This document shows positions 34,968 to 43,866 of a DNA stretch of 64,000 nt, one piece after another; the stretch's first letter is position 1; the number at the start of each line of letters is the position of its first letter. Both the position numbers and the translations under genes were made by a program. Source of the DNA: Candidatus Cryptobacteroides faecavium (GTDB lineage Bacteria; Bacteroidota; Bacteroidia; Bacteroidales; UBA932); assembly GCA_017694995.1 (NCBI GenBank), contig JADIMB010000001.1:30012-94011 (forward strand), written 5' to 3'. The notes beneath the pieces are model-generated. The model searched no databases. It was not told the origin of the DNA and was given only the letters and a program-made list of their open reading frames with translations.

Positions 34968-35449
34968 TGGAAGTGTATTTTTCTTTGGGTTCGAACCTTG
35001 GGGACAGGCGGGGGAACATCAGAGAGGCGCTGTCCATGATGGACAGGGAGTTCGGGAAGCAATATTCCGCATTGTCCTCTATATTGGAAACTGAGCCGTG
35101 GGGCTTTGATTCCGACGACCTTTTCCTGAACTGTGCGGTGATGTATGACCTCGATATTCCTTGCGATGAGATACTGGCGGTGTGCAAGAAAGTGGAGATG
35201 CTGATGGGGAGGAGTGTACATTGTCCCGAATATGATGAGAAAGGGGAGAGGATCTACCGGTCAAGGATTATTGATATTGACATATTGTTCTACGGGGAAC
35301 ATCGGATAGATACTGATAATCTGAAGGTTCCGCATCCACTTATGAAGCAGAGGGAGTTTGTTATGGTCCCGCTCAGGGAGATTGCCGGAAGGAGGATTAT
35401 GGATGTGTTCCCTGAAATTTTCGGAAACGGTGACGTGCACTGTCCTTAA
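34967..35449 (+). CDS. folK: 6-hydroxymethyl-7,8-dihydropterin pyrophosphokinase FolK
   Basis: FolK transfers pyrophosphate from ATP in folate synthesis. The 160-residue product has SLGSNLGDRRGNI, ETEPWGFDSDDLFLNCAV and the metal-binding RIIDIDILFYG, then PHPLMKQREFVMVPL. The start overlaps the previous stop codon (TGATG), so it is coupled to the suf genes, an unusual pairing that is probably just operon sharing. Confidence 0.95.
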   Translation: MEVYFSLGSNLGDRRGNIREALSMMDREFGKQYSALSSILETEPWGFDSDDLFLNCAVMYDLDIPCDEILAVCKKVEMLMGRSVHCPEYDEKGERIYRSRIIDIDILFYGEHRIDTDNLKVPHPLMKQREFVMVPLREIAGRRIMDVFPEIFGNGDVHCP

Positions 35450-35509
35450 CAAGAGGCTGCCACCGGGATACCGGGGATTGGAGATATTGGATTAAACATC
35501 AGTTATTGC

Positions 35510-35517
35510 TATTTTTG
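35510..35517 (+). promoter_or_regulatory. Promoter of glyS
   Basis: TATTTTTG fits TAnnTTTG, with TTGG at 35487-35490 (19-base gap) as a near -33 box. It lies 37 bases before the ATG. Confidence 0.55.
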
Positions 35518-35553
35518 CAGGCTGGATTTGGAAATGAATAAACAACATATCTT

Positions 35554-37095
35554 ATGACACAGGATGAACTTTTCAAGACTCTGGTTGCGCACTGCAAGGA
35601 GTATGGTTTCATTTTCCCTTCAAGCGAGATCTATGACGGGCTCGCTGCCGTGTATGACTACGGACAGATGGGAGTAGAGCTGAAGAACAATATCAAGAGA
35701 TACTGGTGGGAGGCCATGGTGAGGCTCCATGAAAATATAGTGGGTATCGACTCGTGCATTTTCATGCACCCGAAGATATGGGAGGCTTCCGGACATGTGG
35801 GGGCCTTCAATGACCCTCTTATCGACAACAAGGATTCCAAGAAGCGCTACCGTGCCGATGTCCTTATCGAGGACTATATCGCCAAGCTCGAGGAGAAGGT
35901 AAAGAAAGAGGTGGAGAAGGCACGCAAGAAGTTCGGTGATGCCTTTGATGAGGCCAAGTTTATGGAGACCAACCCTAACGTCCTCCGCCACAAGGCAAAG
36001 ATGGACGAGGTGCGCAAGAGGATGGCTGACGCCCTCAATGCCAATGACCTTGAGGCTCTCCGCCAGATCATCATAGACTGCGAGATCGTATGCCCTATAT
36101 CGGGCACCAAGAACTGGACAGAGGTACGCCAGTTCAACCTGATGTTCAGCACTCAGCTGGGCAACACTTCCGACGACACCAATGTGATATACCTCCGCCC
36201 TGAGACTGCGCAGGGAATATTCGTGAACTATCTGAACGTCCAGAAGACAGGACGTATGAAGATACCTTTCGGAATAGCGCAGATAGGCAAGGCGTTCAGG
36301 AACGAGATTGTGGCACGCCAGTTCATCTTCAGGATGAGGGAGTTCGAGCAGATGGAGATGCAGTTCTTCATCAAGCCGGGGACCGAGCTCGACTGGTTCA
36401 AGACCTGGAAACAGAACCGCCTTGCATGGCATGAGGCACTCGGGATGGGAGATGAGAACTACCGTTTCCACGACCACGAGAAGCTGGCGCACTATGCCAA
36501 TGCGGCCACTGACATCGAGTTCAACTTCCCGTTCGGCTTCAAGGAGCTCGAGGGTATACATTCCAGGACCGACTTCGACCTGGGCAACCACCAGAAGTTC
36601 TCAGGAAAGAAGATCCAGTATTTCGACCCGGAGAGCGGCGAAAGCTACACTCCTTACGTCATAGAGACTTCCATCGGTGTGGACAGGATGGTGCTTGCCG
36701 TGCTTTCGAACTCTTATCATGAGGAGCAGCTCGAGAACGGGGAGAGCAGGGTAGTGCTCAGTATTCCTGCGCCTCTTGCCCCTGTCAAGGTAGCCGTGCT
36801 GCCGCTTATCAAGAAAGACGGGCTTCCTGAGCTCGCGCAGACTATCATGGACGAGCTGAAGTTCGACTTCAACTGCCAGTATGACGAGAAGGACAGTATC
36901 GGGAAGAGGTACCGCCGCCAGGACGCCATCGGTACGCCGTTCTGCGTGACTGTGGACCACGACTCGCTGGTTGACCGCTGCGTGACCGTGCGCGACCGCG
37001 ACACCATGACCCAGGAGAGGGTGAAGATCGAGGACCTTCACAGCATCATCGGCTCCAAAGTGAATATGAGCAACCTGCTCAGGAAACTGAAATAA
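35554..37095 (+). CDS. glyS: Glycyl-tRNA synthetase (single-chain class II type)
   Basis: The 513-residue enzyme charges tRNA-Gly. It is the alpha2 archaeal/eukaryal-like form typical of Bacteroidota, not the alpha2-beta2 form. Evidence includes the start YGFIFPSSEIYDGLAAVYDYGQMG, motif 2 FRNEIVARQFIFRMREFEQMEMQFF, GIHSRTDFDLGNHQKFSGK, motif 3 with ETSIGVDRMVLAVL, and the anticodon-binding C-terminus APVKVAVLPLIKK. An intrinsic terminator follows. Confidence 0.96.
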   Translation: MTQDELFKTLVAHCKEYGFIFPSSEIYDGLAAVYDYGQMGVELKNNIKRYWWEAMVRLHENIVGIDSCIFMHPKIWEASGHVGAFNDPLIDNKDSKKRYRADVLIEDYIAKLEEKVKKEVEKARKKFGDAFDEAKFMETNPNVLRHKAKMDEVRKRMADALNANDLEALRQIIIDCEIVCPISGTKNWTEVRQFNLMFSTQLGNTSDDTNVIYLRPETAQGIFVNYLNVQKTGRMKIPFGIAQIGKAFRNEIVARQFIFRMREFEQMEMQFFIKPGTELDWFKTWKQNRLAWHEALGMGDENYRFHDHEKLAHYANAATDIEFNFPFGFKELEGIHSRTDFDLGNHQKFSGKKIQYFDPESGESYTPYVIETSIGVDRMVLAVLSNSYHEEQLENGESRVVLSIPAPLAPVKVAVLPLIKKDGLPELAQTIMDELKFDFNCQYDEKDSIGKRYRRQDAIGTPFCVTVDHDSLVDRCVTVRDRDTMTQERVKIEDLHSIIGSKVNMSNLLRKLK

Positions 37096-37128
37096 TCCCA
37101 GGTATTTAACTGACCGGAGGTCAGATAT

Positions 37129-37163
37129 AAGGTGAGGCTGGATTTTTCCGGCCTCACTTTATT
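37129..37163 (+). terminator. Terminator after glyS
   Basis: GTGAGGC (37132-37138) pairs with GCCTCAC (37151-37157) around a T-rich loop with extra GG/CC pairs, followed by TTTATTTT. Confidence 0.8.
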
Positions 37164-37571
37164 TTAACGTCAGTCCGACGAATTTATGTTTAACGAATAT
37201 TATATTAAAAATCAATATTTTATCATCTATGAGCGGAATCCGTCATACTGACGTTAAGGATTTCTTCCAGAAATCCTGTCTGTTCACCCCCAGTCACCTG
37301 CGGTGACAGCCCCGGTGGGCATGCGGCTCCGCTTCGCTGCGCCGGCACCTCCACTGCTTCGGTTTCATCCGGAAACCTCGCTGACGCTCCGGTGCGGCCC
37401 TGTCGGGCCTTCCCATCTTAATCCCCAGTCACTTCGTGACAGCCCCTTGTTAATGGGCGCCACCCCCATCCACCCCCTCGCCGGGGGCCCTGTCGCAGGC
37501 CACAGGCCTGCTCCTTAATAGGTAATTCGATGTAATTTAATAAATTAAATTCATCGAATTCACGTTATTTT
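37164..37571. repeat. Dispersed GC-rich repeat element, copy A
   Basis: The left end TTAACGTCAGTCCGACGAAT and the right end AAATTCATCGAATTCACGTT (37547-37566) are imperfect inverted repeats. Near the left, TTAACGTCAGT is mirrored by ACTGACGTTAA (37247-37257), enclosing an AT-rich block shared with copy B. The centre is GC-rich with short palindromes (GTCACCTGCGGTGAC and GTCACTTCGTGAC). Small open frames inside are by-products. No transposase is present, so a non-autonomous, MITE-like element is possible. Confidence 0.65.
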
Positions 37572-37591
37572 AGAAAAATTTAAGCAGCTTC

Positions 37592-38551
37592 TTAATCCTG
37601 GACCTGCTCCAGAATGGAGTAGACCGCTGCTGATATGCGTGCGATGACTTCCGAGGCCTGCTGTTCAGTGCCTCTGAAATCCTTGACGAAGACAGCCAGC
37701 GTATAGTGAGTCCCGTCCGGAAGGCTGATGTATGCAACGTCATTGTGGGCTGCAAGCACCCCGTTTTCTCTGTAGCCGGATCCAGTCTTGTGTGCGATGC
37801 ATACACCTTCCTTTCCTGCAAGTGGGGCGGCGATCCGGTCTTTCCCGGTAGTGCATTCGCGCAGAGCCTCCTTTATGAAATCCTGTTTCTCGCGGCTTAC
37901 CAGGCTGTCGGTGAACAGCCTGTCCATCAGTTCTGCCGCACCAAGGGGCGAGGTGGTGTTGGAGTATGCCCTGGAATGGTCGGCCGCCATTTCCGACTCC
38001 GAATAGGCTATCCTGAAGCTTGAACGCGGTATGAGTGTGGCTATGAGGCTGTCAGTGCCGGGTACGCTGACCAGGCTGCTGAACATGAAGTTGCTTGCAT
38101 TGTTGTCGCTCCAGATGAGGGAATATCGCATCAGGTCCTTGACTGTCAGCCTGATTACAGGCTCCGGATGCTCTTTCATCATGGGACTCCATGTCTCAGG
38201 GTCGAGCGCATCCCTCCTTATGGTCATCATGGTGTCAAGGGACTGTCCGCTGCGGTCGAAAGCATTACAGACGGCAAGTGCCTGATGGACCTTGAATACG
38301 CTCATCATGGGGTAGATATTCTCGTTGTTGACAGTGACCGTGTCGGTGCTTCCGATGATCAATGCCACGCCTGTTTCCCCCGGACAGCCTGAAACAATCC
38401 TTGATATGGTGTCTGTGATGGCGCCTGTATATGACGGGGAGCCGCCGCTGTCCTTTACCGGCCGGGACAATGACAGTGCTGCAACTGCAATGACAATGAA
38501 AATCAATATGATGCTTAAAGCATATTTGCGGATATTTCGTGTCCTTTCCAT
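37592..38551 (-). CDS. Class A beta-lactamase, Bacteroidales (A2) type
   Basis: The 319-residue protein has an N-terminal membrane/signal segment (about 9-29). It retains all catalytic motifs: SxxK as SVFK (Ser84, Lys87), SDN (148-150), an omega-loop-like segment SESEMAADHSRAYSNTTSP, and KTG (255-257). MMSVFKVHQALAV and AYSNTTSPLGAAELM resemble CfxA/CblA-like enzymes. It should hydrolyse beta-lactams in the periplasm; the spectrum cannot be read from sequence. The stop codon lies 20 bases from the end of repeat copy A, and another repeat fragment lies just upstream, hinting at acquisition or rearrangement. No LysR or BlaR regulator is nearby. Confidence 0.9.
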   Translation of the reverse strand: MERTRNIRKYALSIILIFIVIAVAALSLSRPVKDSGGSPSYTGAITDTISRIVSGCPGETGVALIIGSTDTVTVNNENIYPMMSVFKVHQALAVCNAFDRSGQSLDTMMTIRRDALDPETWSPMMKEHPEPVIRLTVKDLMRYSLIWSDNNASNFMFSSLVSVPGTDSLIATLIPRSSFRIAYSESEMAADHSRAYSNTTSPLGAAELMDRLFTDSLVSREKQDFIKEALRECTTGKDRIAAPLAGKEGVCIAHKTGSGYRENGVLAAHNDVAYISLPDGTHYTLAVFVKDFRGTEQQASEVIARISAAVYSILEQVQD

Positions 38552-38590
38552 GAATTGAAATCCTTTTTCCGCGGCTAATATAAGGAGAAA

Positions 38591-38609
38591 TGTCAGTTCG
38601 ATGAATTAG
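38591..38609. repeat. Fragment resembling the dispersed-repeat left end
   Basis: TGTCAGTTCGATGAATTAG resembles the GTCAGTCCGACGAATTTA end of copies A and B. It lies 40 bases upstream of the beta-lactamase start. The rest of 38552-38785 holds only a -7-like TACATTTG (38703-38710) for the rightward genes. Confidence 0.35.
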
Positions 38610-38702
38610 AACCTGTTTTGAATTTTTCTGAAAATTCTTTTAAGGTAAATCGGATTATGGACTATGGCCGTGGCCCCGGGCCCATCTTTGGAAAAAAATC
38701 CA

Positions 38703-38710
38703 TACATTTG
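38703..38710 (+). promoter_or_regulatory. Possible promoter of the sigma-factor locus
   Basis: TACATTTG fits TAnnTTTG, 76 bases before the small membrane protein gene. No well-spaced -33 element is seen. Confidence 0.35.
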
Positions 38711-38785
38711 GGGGCGGAATCCGGATCCGGCCGTATGGCTGGTCCCGGTGCTTTACGGAAAGTTTAAAGGAAAACAATATCTGTC

Positions 38786-38989
38786 ATGAACAAAAGTGTA
38801 TTGACTATAGTGCGTCTGGTGTTTTTCTCGCTCATGCTTGTGGTCCTGGTGGTGCTGATGATACTCAATATCACTGAAAGGGGCATCGGGACCGGGATGG
38901 ACAAGATACTGCTTGCCCTCTTTGTCCTGCTTATACTCTGGGCCGCTGCCAGGATATGGACTCTGATAAAGATGTTGAGGAACAGCTAG
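38786..38989 (+). CDS. Small two-helix membrane protein
   Basis: The 67-residue product has two hydrophobic segments (LVFFSLMLVVLVVLMILNI and KILLALFVLLILWAAARIW) and a basic C-terminus. No family is recognised. It ends 36 bases before the sigma factor gene on the same strand and may be co-transcribed with it. Confidence 0.55.
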   Translation: MNKSVLTIVRLVFFSLMLVVLVVLMILNITERGIGTGMDKILLALFVLLILWAAARIWTLIKMLRNS

Positions 38990-39025
38990 GTGTAAGGCCA
39001 GGAGGTGTGGATTCCTGTTTGACGG

Positions 39026-39664
39026 ATGGCGAGGCAGAGACTGCAGAAGACGGATTTCGAGGACCTGTTCCGTTACTGGTACAGGCCTTTGTGCGTATAC
39101 GCCCTGCATTATACCGAAGACACAGACCTGGCGGAAGACATTGTGCAGGAGTGCTATATGTCCTTGTGGGAAAGGACTTCGGCAGCCTGTGATTCGGAGG
39201 GCGGGCAGGGAAGGTGCGCCATGCCAGAAAATCCGAGGTCATATCTTTATTCTATGGTAAGGAACCGCTGTATCGACCATATCCGCAGCAGGAGGACAAT
39301 CAGCGGGGTGGGGATTCCGCTGTCCGTCATCCGTGAGATGGAGATGTCCGCCGGAGATGACGGCCTGGCCCAGCAGAGAGATGGGGCTGCCGGTTCCATG
39401 CCCGGATTCAGTCCCGGGCTTCTTGATGATGAGGCTCTTCAGGAGGATTCCGTCACTGAGGCCCGCCTGTGGACGGCGATAGATTCCCTTCCGGATAAAT
39501 GCCGCGAGATTTTCCTTATGGCCAAGCGCGACGGGCTCAGATACGAGGAGATCGCCAGTGAGCTGGGCATTTCTGAAAACACTGTCCGCAACCAGGTCAG
39601 CAAGGCCCTGCGGATACTTAAGGAAGGGGTCCGCAAGGCTGTCTATTTCCTCCTCGGCCTGTAG
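39026..39664 (+). CDS. ECF-type RNA polymerase sigma factor
   Basis: The 212-residue protein has sigma region 2 (FEDLFRYWYRPLCVYALHYTEDTDLAEDIVQECYMSLWE, then YLYSMVRNRCIDHIR). A longer than usual linker (about 95-140) is followed by region 4 (LPDKCREIFLMAKRDGLRYEEIASELGISENTVRNQVSKALRILKEGV). It belongs to the Bacteroidota sigma family paired with FecR anti-sigma factors. FecR, a TonB receptor with a signalling domain and a DUF4249 lipoprotein follow downstream. Confidence 0.92.
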   Translation: MARQRLQKTDFEDLFRYWYRPLCVYALHYTEDTDLAEDIVQECYMSLWERTSAACDSEGGQGRCAMPENPRSYLYSMVRNRCIDHIRSRRTISGVGIPLSVIREMEMSAGDDGLAQQRDGAAGSMPGFSPGLLDDEALQEDSVTEARLWTAIDSLPDKCREIFLMAKRDGLRYEEIASELGISENTVRNQVSKALRILKEGVRKAVYFLLGL

Positions 39665-39985
39665 CGCCGCAACTGCCTCCTCCCCGCCCATGTGCTTGTC
39701 TTATGTCTCTCCACTGCCGCCCAGACTGTCACACCTGCAGTGGCGGATATTTGTCAATTGATTGAAATCAAATAGAATACACAGGTCATAAAATGGATAT
39801 TCCTGCAAAGGGAATCAGGAAACCTGCCTGATTGTCTCGAAAAGGTCCTGCCGCCCGGGGTGAATCCGGTTATCTCCATGCCTCTTTGCGAGGCTTCTGC
39901 CCCGTCATTGAAAAATTTCCTGAAAAAAAACGGAATCGGGATAGTACTTTTCAGCCCGTCTTCCGTCATAGGGTAAAAACTCAAT
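39665..39985. other. 321-base spacer without a supported gene
   Basis: The stretch between the sigma factor and the barrel protein has an open plus-strand frame of about 65 codons ending at 39975 but without an ATG until 39879. It shows no family resemblance. I see no clear promoter, terminator or RNA gene. Confidence 0.4.
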
Positions 39986-40498
39986 ATGAAAAAGAGGATA
40001 ATTCTGGCTATGGTGTCATTCGTGTCGCTCTGCTCTCTGGCGGAAGCTCAGGGGAAGGCACAGTGGCCGGTATCTTACAGAAGGGGATACAGGGCTGATA
40101 TACAGACAGGAGTAGTCCTGAATCTGAACGGACCGAGTTATGTGATGACCACCTCGCACGGCTACTCGTTCGGCAACGGGATTTTTATCGGCGCCGGTAC
40201 GGGACTTTATGCGGATACATTCGCAATGGGGAAAAACGACGTGCAATACCAGATACCTGTGTTCGCCGAATTGAAATACAACCTTACTGCCGGTCCTGTG
40301 AGTCCGTTTGTCAGCGTCAAGGCAGGAGGCCTGTACGACTGCACCCTGAATTCACCAGGCTATATGGTGAGGCCTTCCGTCGGCGTGGACCTTTGGCGGG
40401 TTTCCATCAGTGTCGGCTGGGACAGGACAATGTACAAATATCTTGGCGGCATGACCGGGAAAAGCAATGTATATATCGGACTGTCGTGCAATTTTTAA
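39986..40498 (+). CDS. Small outer-membrane beta-barrel protein
   Basis: The 170-residue protein has a signal peptide (ending SLAEAQ) and alternating amphipathic strands (RADIQTGVVLNLNG, IFIGAGTGLYADTF, IPVFAELKYNLTAGPVSPFVSVKAGGLYD, VRPSVGVDLWRVSISVGWDRT). It ends with NVYIGLSCNF; a terminal aromatic is typical of barrels. Function is unknown. It lies four bases before fecR, in the same signalling operon. Confidence 0.75.
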   Translation: MKKRIILAMVSFVSLCSLAEAQGKAQWPVSYRRGYRADIQTGVVLNLNGPSYVMTTSHGYSFGNGIFIGAGTGLYADTFAMGKNDVQYQIPVFAELKYNLTAGPVSPFVSVKAGGLYDCTLNSPGYMVRPSVGVDLWRVSISVGWDRTMYKYLGGMTGKSNVYIGLSCNF

Positions 40499-40501
40499 TA
40501 T

Positions 40502-41377
40502 ATGGAAGATACTGGAAGACATCTTGATTTCGTTCTGAAGCATTACCGAAAAGGGGCTCTGGACACACGCAGGGCAATCAGGCGGTTCAACGCTGCGACA
40601 TCCTCCCGGGCAGGCAGGAGGAACCCTGCCCAGTCACCGTCCGGCCAGGATGCAGGCCGGAGGAAAGTAAGGACACTATGGCTGTCGGTCATTTCATCCG
40701 CAGCGGCAGTAGCGGCCGGAGTCATTGCCTATATGAACACCGGCAGCCGCGCCTGGACTGAAAACGCCACTGCCGGAGCCGTGCAGGTGTGCATCCTGCC
40801 GGACAGCACGTCAGTGACCCTTGCACCCGGATCCAGTGTCTGCTACAGAAAGGGCCGGGCCTTCCTCAGGCACCGCAAGGTGAAGCTGGAAGGGATGGCG
40901 TTTTTCCGCGTGACGAAGGACGCAGCGCATCCTTTTGTGGTCTCATCGGAGAATGCCTATGTGAAAGTCCTCGGCACTGAATTCCAGGTGGAGGAAATTC
41001 CTGGGACAGGGAACACCACCTGCACAGAAGTGTCTGTACGCAGCGGAAAAGTATTTTTCTCGAGAACTCCTGAATCGAAGGGCCTTGTCCTTGTACGGGA
41101 TATGTCCGCAAGCCTCGGCCCCGGGGAAACAATACCTGTTCTTACAAACCATGCACCTAACCCCGAGGCCTGGGCTACAGGAGTTTTTGACTATGAAGAC
41201 ACCCCTCTTGATGTGGTGCTTGACGAATTGTCCGGATATTACGGCGTGACACTCACCCTGGAGAAAGGAAAACCGGACAGGCATCTTACCGGAAGTTTCG
41301 ATGCGGGGGATCTCGACGAGACGATATTCCTGATCGAGGATGCGCTTGACGTGGAGATAAGCAAGGGGCAGGAGTGA
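40502..41377 (+). CDS. FecR-family anti-sigma factor
   Basis: The 291-residue protein has a short cytoplasmic part (1-58) that should hold the sigma factor, one membrane helix (about 59-78, LWLSVISSAAAVAAGVIAYM), and a periplasmic FecR domain. That domain includes VCILPDSTSVTLAPGSSVCYR, RKVKLEGMAFFRVTKDAAHPFVVSSENAYVKVLGTEFQVEE and VRSGKVFFS. The C-terminal DUF4974-like domain has FDYEDTPLDVVLDELSGYYGVTLTL. It receives the signal from the receptor encoded next, which starts one base after its stop codon. Confidence 0.92.
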   Translation: MEDTGRHLDFVLKHYRKGALDTRRAIRRFNAATSSRAGRRNPAQSPSGQDAGRRKVRTLWLSVISSAAAVAAGVIAYMNTGSRAWTENATAGAVQVCILPDSTSVTLAPGSSVCYRKGRAFLRHRKVKLEGMAFFRVTKDAAHPFVVSSENAYVKVLGTEFQVEEIPGTGNTTCTEVSVRSGKVFFSRTPESKGLVLVRDMSASLGPGETIPVLTNHAPNPEAWATGVFDYEDTPLDVVLDELSGYYGVTLTLEKGKPDRHLTGSFDAGDLDETIFLIEDALDVEISKGQE

Positions 41378-41378
41378 A

Positions 41379-43859
41379 ATGGACGGCAGGAAGATCATAA
41401 CGGCAGGGCTGATACCGGTCCTGGCAGTCATGTGCGGCATGCTGTGCGGAGCGTCGCACATTGAGTCCCCGCTTCCGCAGCCGCGGGCGGTCACCTTGCG
41501 CGACAAGGTTATGCAAGTGCGTGAGTCCTATGGGGTTAAGTTTGTCTATGACTCTACGATAGACCTTGATCTCCCATACACCGGAGGTCCGGCAGGGGAA
41601 GGGGAGGGCCTTGAAGAAGCCCTTGACAGGATATTCGGCGGCAGCGGCATAGAGTGGAGGCGCCGCCGCGGCCACATAGTCCTGGTTCACGGCGAACCGC
41701 AGGAGCTCCGTGACAGTATTGGCACCGTGGGTCCGGGGAATCAGGCCGTCGAGCGGCGCGACACCATTACGGAGTCAAGGATCTCCACGGACCGCTACAG
41801 ACGGGAGGTTAACAGGACCCAGACTGGACTCGAGCACATCGACGGCAGAAAGTTCAACAGCGGCTTCGCCTTCCTCAGCAGCCCTGATGTCATAAAGGCC
41901 TTGCAGAATCTTCCCGGCGTGGCCTCCGGGACTGAACTCCTCTCCGGCCTGTATGTGCACGGCGGCACCGGGAGCGACAACCTTTTCCTCCTGGACGGTG
42001 TGCCGCTGTATAATGTGAGCCACCTCGCCGGGCTGTTCTCCTCGTTCAATACCGATGTGGTGGAGTCCCTCGATTTCTACAAGAGCGGCTTCCCGGCGCG
42101 CTACGGCGGCCGTCTGTCCTCCGTGGTTGACGTCAAGACCAGGGACGGGGACTTCGAGGACTACCATGGCGTTTTCTCCATCGGGCTGATAGACAGCAGG
42201 TTGCAGTACGAGGGTCCTATCGTCAAGGGGAAGACATCTTTCAATGTGGCGATGCGCCGCAGCTGGATGGACCTGGTGATGATACCCGGATGCAAGATAC
42301 TGAACAATTCCTTCAAGGGCAGCCGTAAGGTGGATCTGAGGTATTCGTTCCAGGATGTGAATGCAAGGCTCACACATCTTTTCTCGGAAGACAGCCGTCT
42401 TTCCATGAATTTCTATTATGGGCATGACGGCTTGAAATTCAAGGATATGCAGGATTCTGACGAGCAGGAGCAGGGGGAGCCGGTCCTGTACAATACCACA
42501 TTTGCCCGTCTCAGATGGGGAAACCTCTCCGCTTCACTGGACTGGCGGCACAGGATCGGACATTCGGCGGATGTAAGAGTGACAGCGTATTATACCAGAA
42601 GTCCCGGGAGCACACTTGCCTCGGCGGAGAACTGGAACTCCATCTCAAATGAAGAAGGGGGCGGCAATGCCTATGTCGTGACAGGTTCCTCGGAGGACAA
42701 CCTCTCCATGGTGCATGACCTGGGCCTAAATGCCGGTTTCGACCATCCCCTTACGGATGTCCACCATTTCAGGTACGGGGCCTCATACCAGTACCACAGG
42801 TACAGTCCGCAGCGGAGATATGAGAACTATGCCGGCAACGGCACAGAACGCTTCTATACGGACTATGATGCCGTAGACCGCCTGTACCACGGCCATGAGG
42901 CTTCGCTCTACTTCGAGGACGAGATGACTTTCAGCGGCAGGTTCAGCGCCAATGCCGGACTGCGCTACACCATTTTCGGCGTGCCCGGCAAGGTTTACCA
43001 CAGCGTCGAACCCCGGGCCGCCGTCAAATACAGCATCGGCAGGTCTGTGTCTCTCAAGGCCTCTTATACCGAAATGAGCCAGTTCAACCATTCCATATCA
43101 TCCATATATCTGGACCTTCCCACAGGGCTGATGATGCCGTCTACTGCCAAAGTGAAGCCCATGCATTCCAGGCAGGTTGCCGCCGGGGTCTATACAGACC
43201 TTCCCCATCACCTCCACCTGAATGTCGAAGGCTTCTGGAAGACAATGGACAATATCCTCGAGTATGATGGCCTCGGGGTGTTCTTCCCTCCTCTGGACAG
43301 ATGGGAAAGTTCATTCGCGACAGGAAAGGGAAGGGCGTTCGGTGCGGAACTGGACTTCGGGTACAGGACCCCCGCTACAGAGATCAACCTCTATTATACG
43401 CTTTCCTGGAACCAGAGACGGTTTGACCGTTTCTACGCTGACTGGTACCGGGACCGTAATGACAACAGGCACAAGATTACTGTCACCGCCACGCACCGCC
43501 TTTCCGAAAAAATAGACCTGTATATGGCCTGGCACTACCACAGCGGCAACAGGATCACGGTCCCTGACCAGGCGATGCCGGACGACAGGTGGCCGTGGCC
43601 TGATACCGTCATTTATTACTATACAGAGCCGAACAACGCCAAGATTCCTGACTATCACCGCCTGGACTTCGGCATCAACATACACAAGAAGACGAGACGG
43701 GGGAACGAGAGTGTCTGGAACGTGAGTTTCTACAATGCCTACTGCCGCATGAACGCCATGTGGGCCAGGGTCAATCTGGACGACGACAACCGCATCTCGG
43801 GCTATGCCACCGCGGCTTTCCCTCTTATACCTTCATTCAGCTATACATTGAAATTCTGA
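41379..43859 (+). CDS. TonB-dependent receptor with N-terminal signalling (STN) domain
   Basis: The 826-residue outer-membrane protein has a signal sequence, an STN-like domain (about 38-108, RDKVMQVRESYGVKFVYDSTIDLDLPY to GIEWRRRRGHIVLV), then a plug: SSPDVIKALQNLPGVASGTELLSGLYVHGGTGSDNLFLLDGVPLYNVSHLAGLFSSF and YPARYGGRLSSVVDVKTRDG-like FPARYGGRLSSVVDV. A barrel ends in SYTLKF. It lacks the carboxypeptidase-regulatory-like domain usually found between STN and plug in Bacteroidota. With sigma factor and FecR it forms a trans-envelope signalling circuit. The transported ligand is unknown. Confidence 0.9.
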   Translation: MDGRKIITAGLIPVLAVMCGMLCGASHIESPLPQPRAVTLRDKVMQVRESYGVKFVYDSTIDLDLPYTGGPAGEGEGLEEALDRIFGGSGIEWRRRRGHIVLVHGEPQELRDSIGTVGPGNQAVERRDTITESRISTDRYRREVNRTQTGLEHIDGRKFNSGFAFLSSPDVIKALQNLPGVASGTELLSGLYVHGGTGSDNLFLLDGVPLYNVSHLAGLFSSFNTDVVESLDFYKSGFPARYGGRLSSVVDVKTRDGDFEDYHGVFSIGLIDSRLQYEGPIVKGKTSFNVAMRRSWMDLVMIPGCKILNNSFKGSRKVDLRYSFQDVNARLTHLFSEDSRLSMNFYYGHDGLKFKDMQDSDEQEQGEPVLYNTTFARLRWGNLSASLDWRHRIGHSADVRVTAYYTRSPGSTLASAENWNSISNEEGGGNAYVVTGSSEDNLSMVHDLGLNAGFDHPLTDVHHFRYGASYQYHRYSPQRRYENYAGNGTERFYTDYDAVDRLYHGHEASLYFEDEMTFSGRFSANAGLRYTIFGVPGKVYHSVEPRAAVKYSIGRSVSLKASYTEMSQFNHSISSIYLDLPTGLMMPSTAKVKPMHSRQVAAGVYTDLPHHLHLNVEGFWKTMDNILEYDGLGVFFPPLDRWESSFATGKGRAFGAELDFGYRTPATEINLYYTLSWNQRRFDRFYADWYRDRNDNRHKITVTATHRLSEKIDLYMAWHYHSGNRITVPDQAMPDDRWPWPDTVIYYYTEPNNAKIPDYHRLDFGINIHKKTRRGNESVWNVSFYNAYCRMNAMWARVNLDDDNRISGYATAAFPLIPSFSYTLKF

Positions 43860-43866
43860 CTGTATC

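Noticed and set aside
39754-39984. Leftward 76-codon frame in the spacer between sigma factor and barrel protein
   Set aside because: It has no recognisable family and runs against the operon direction.
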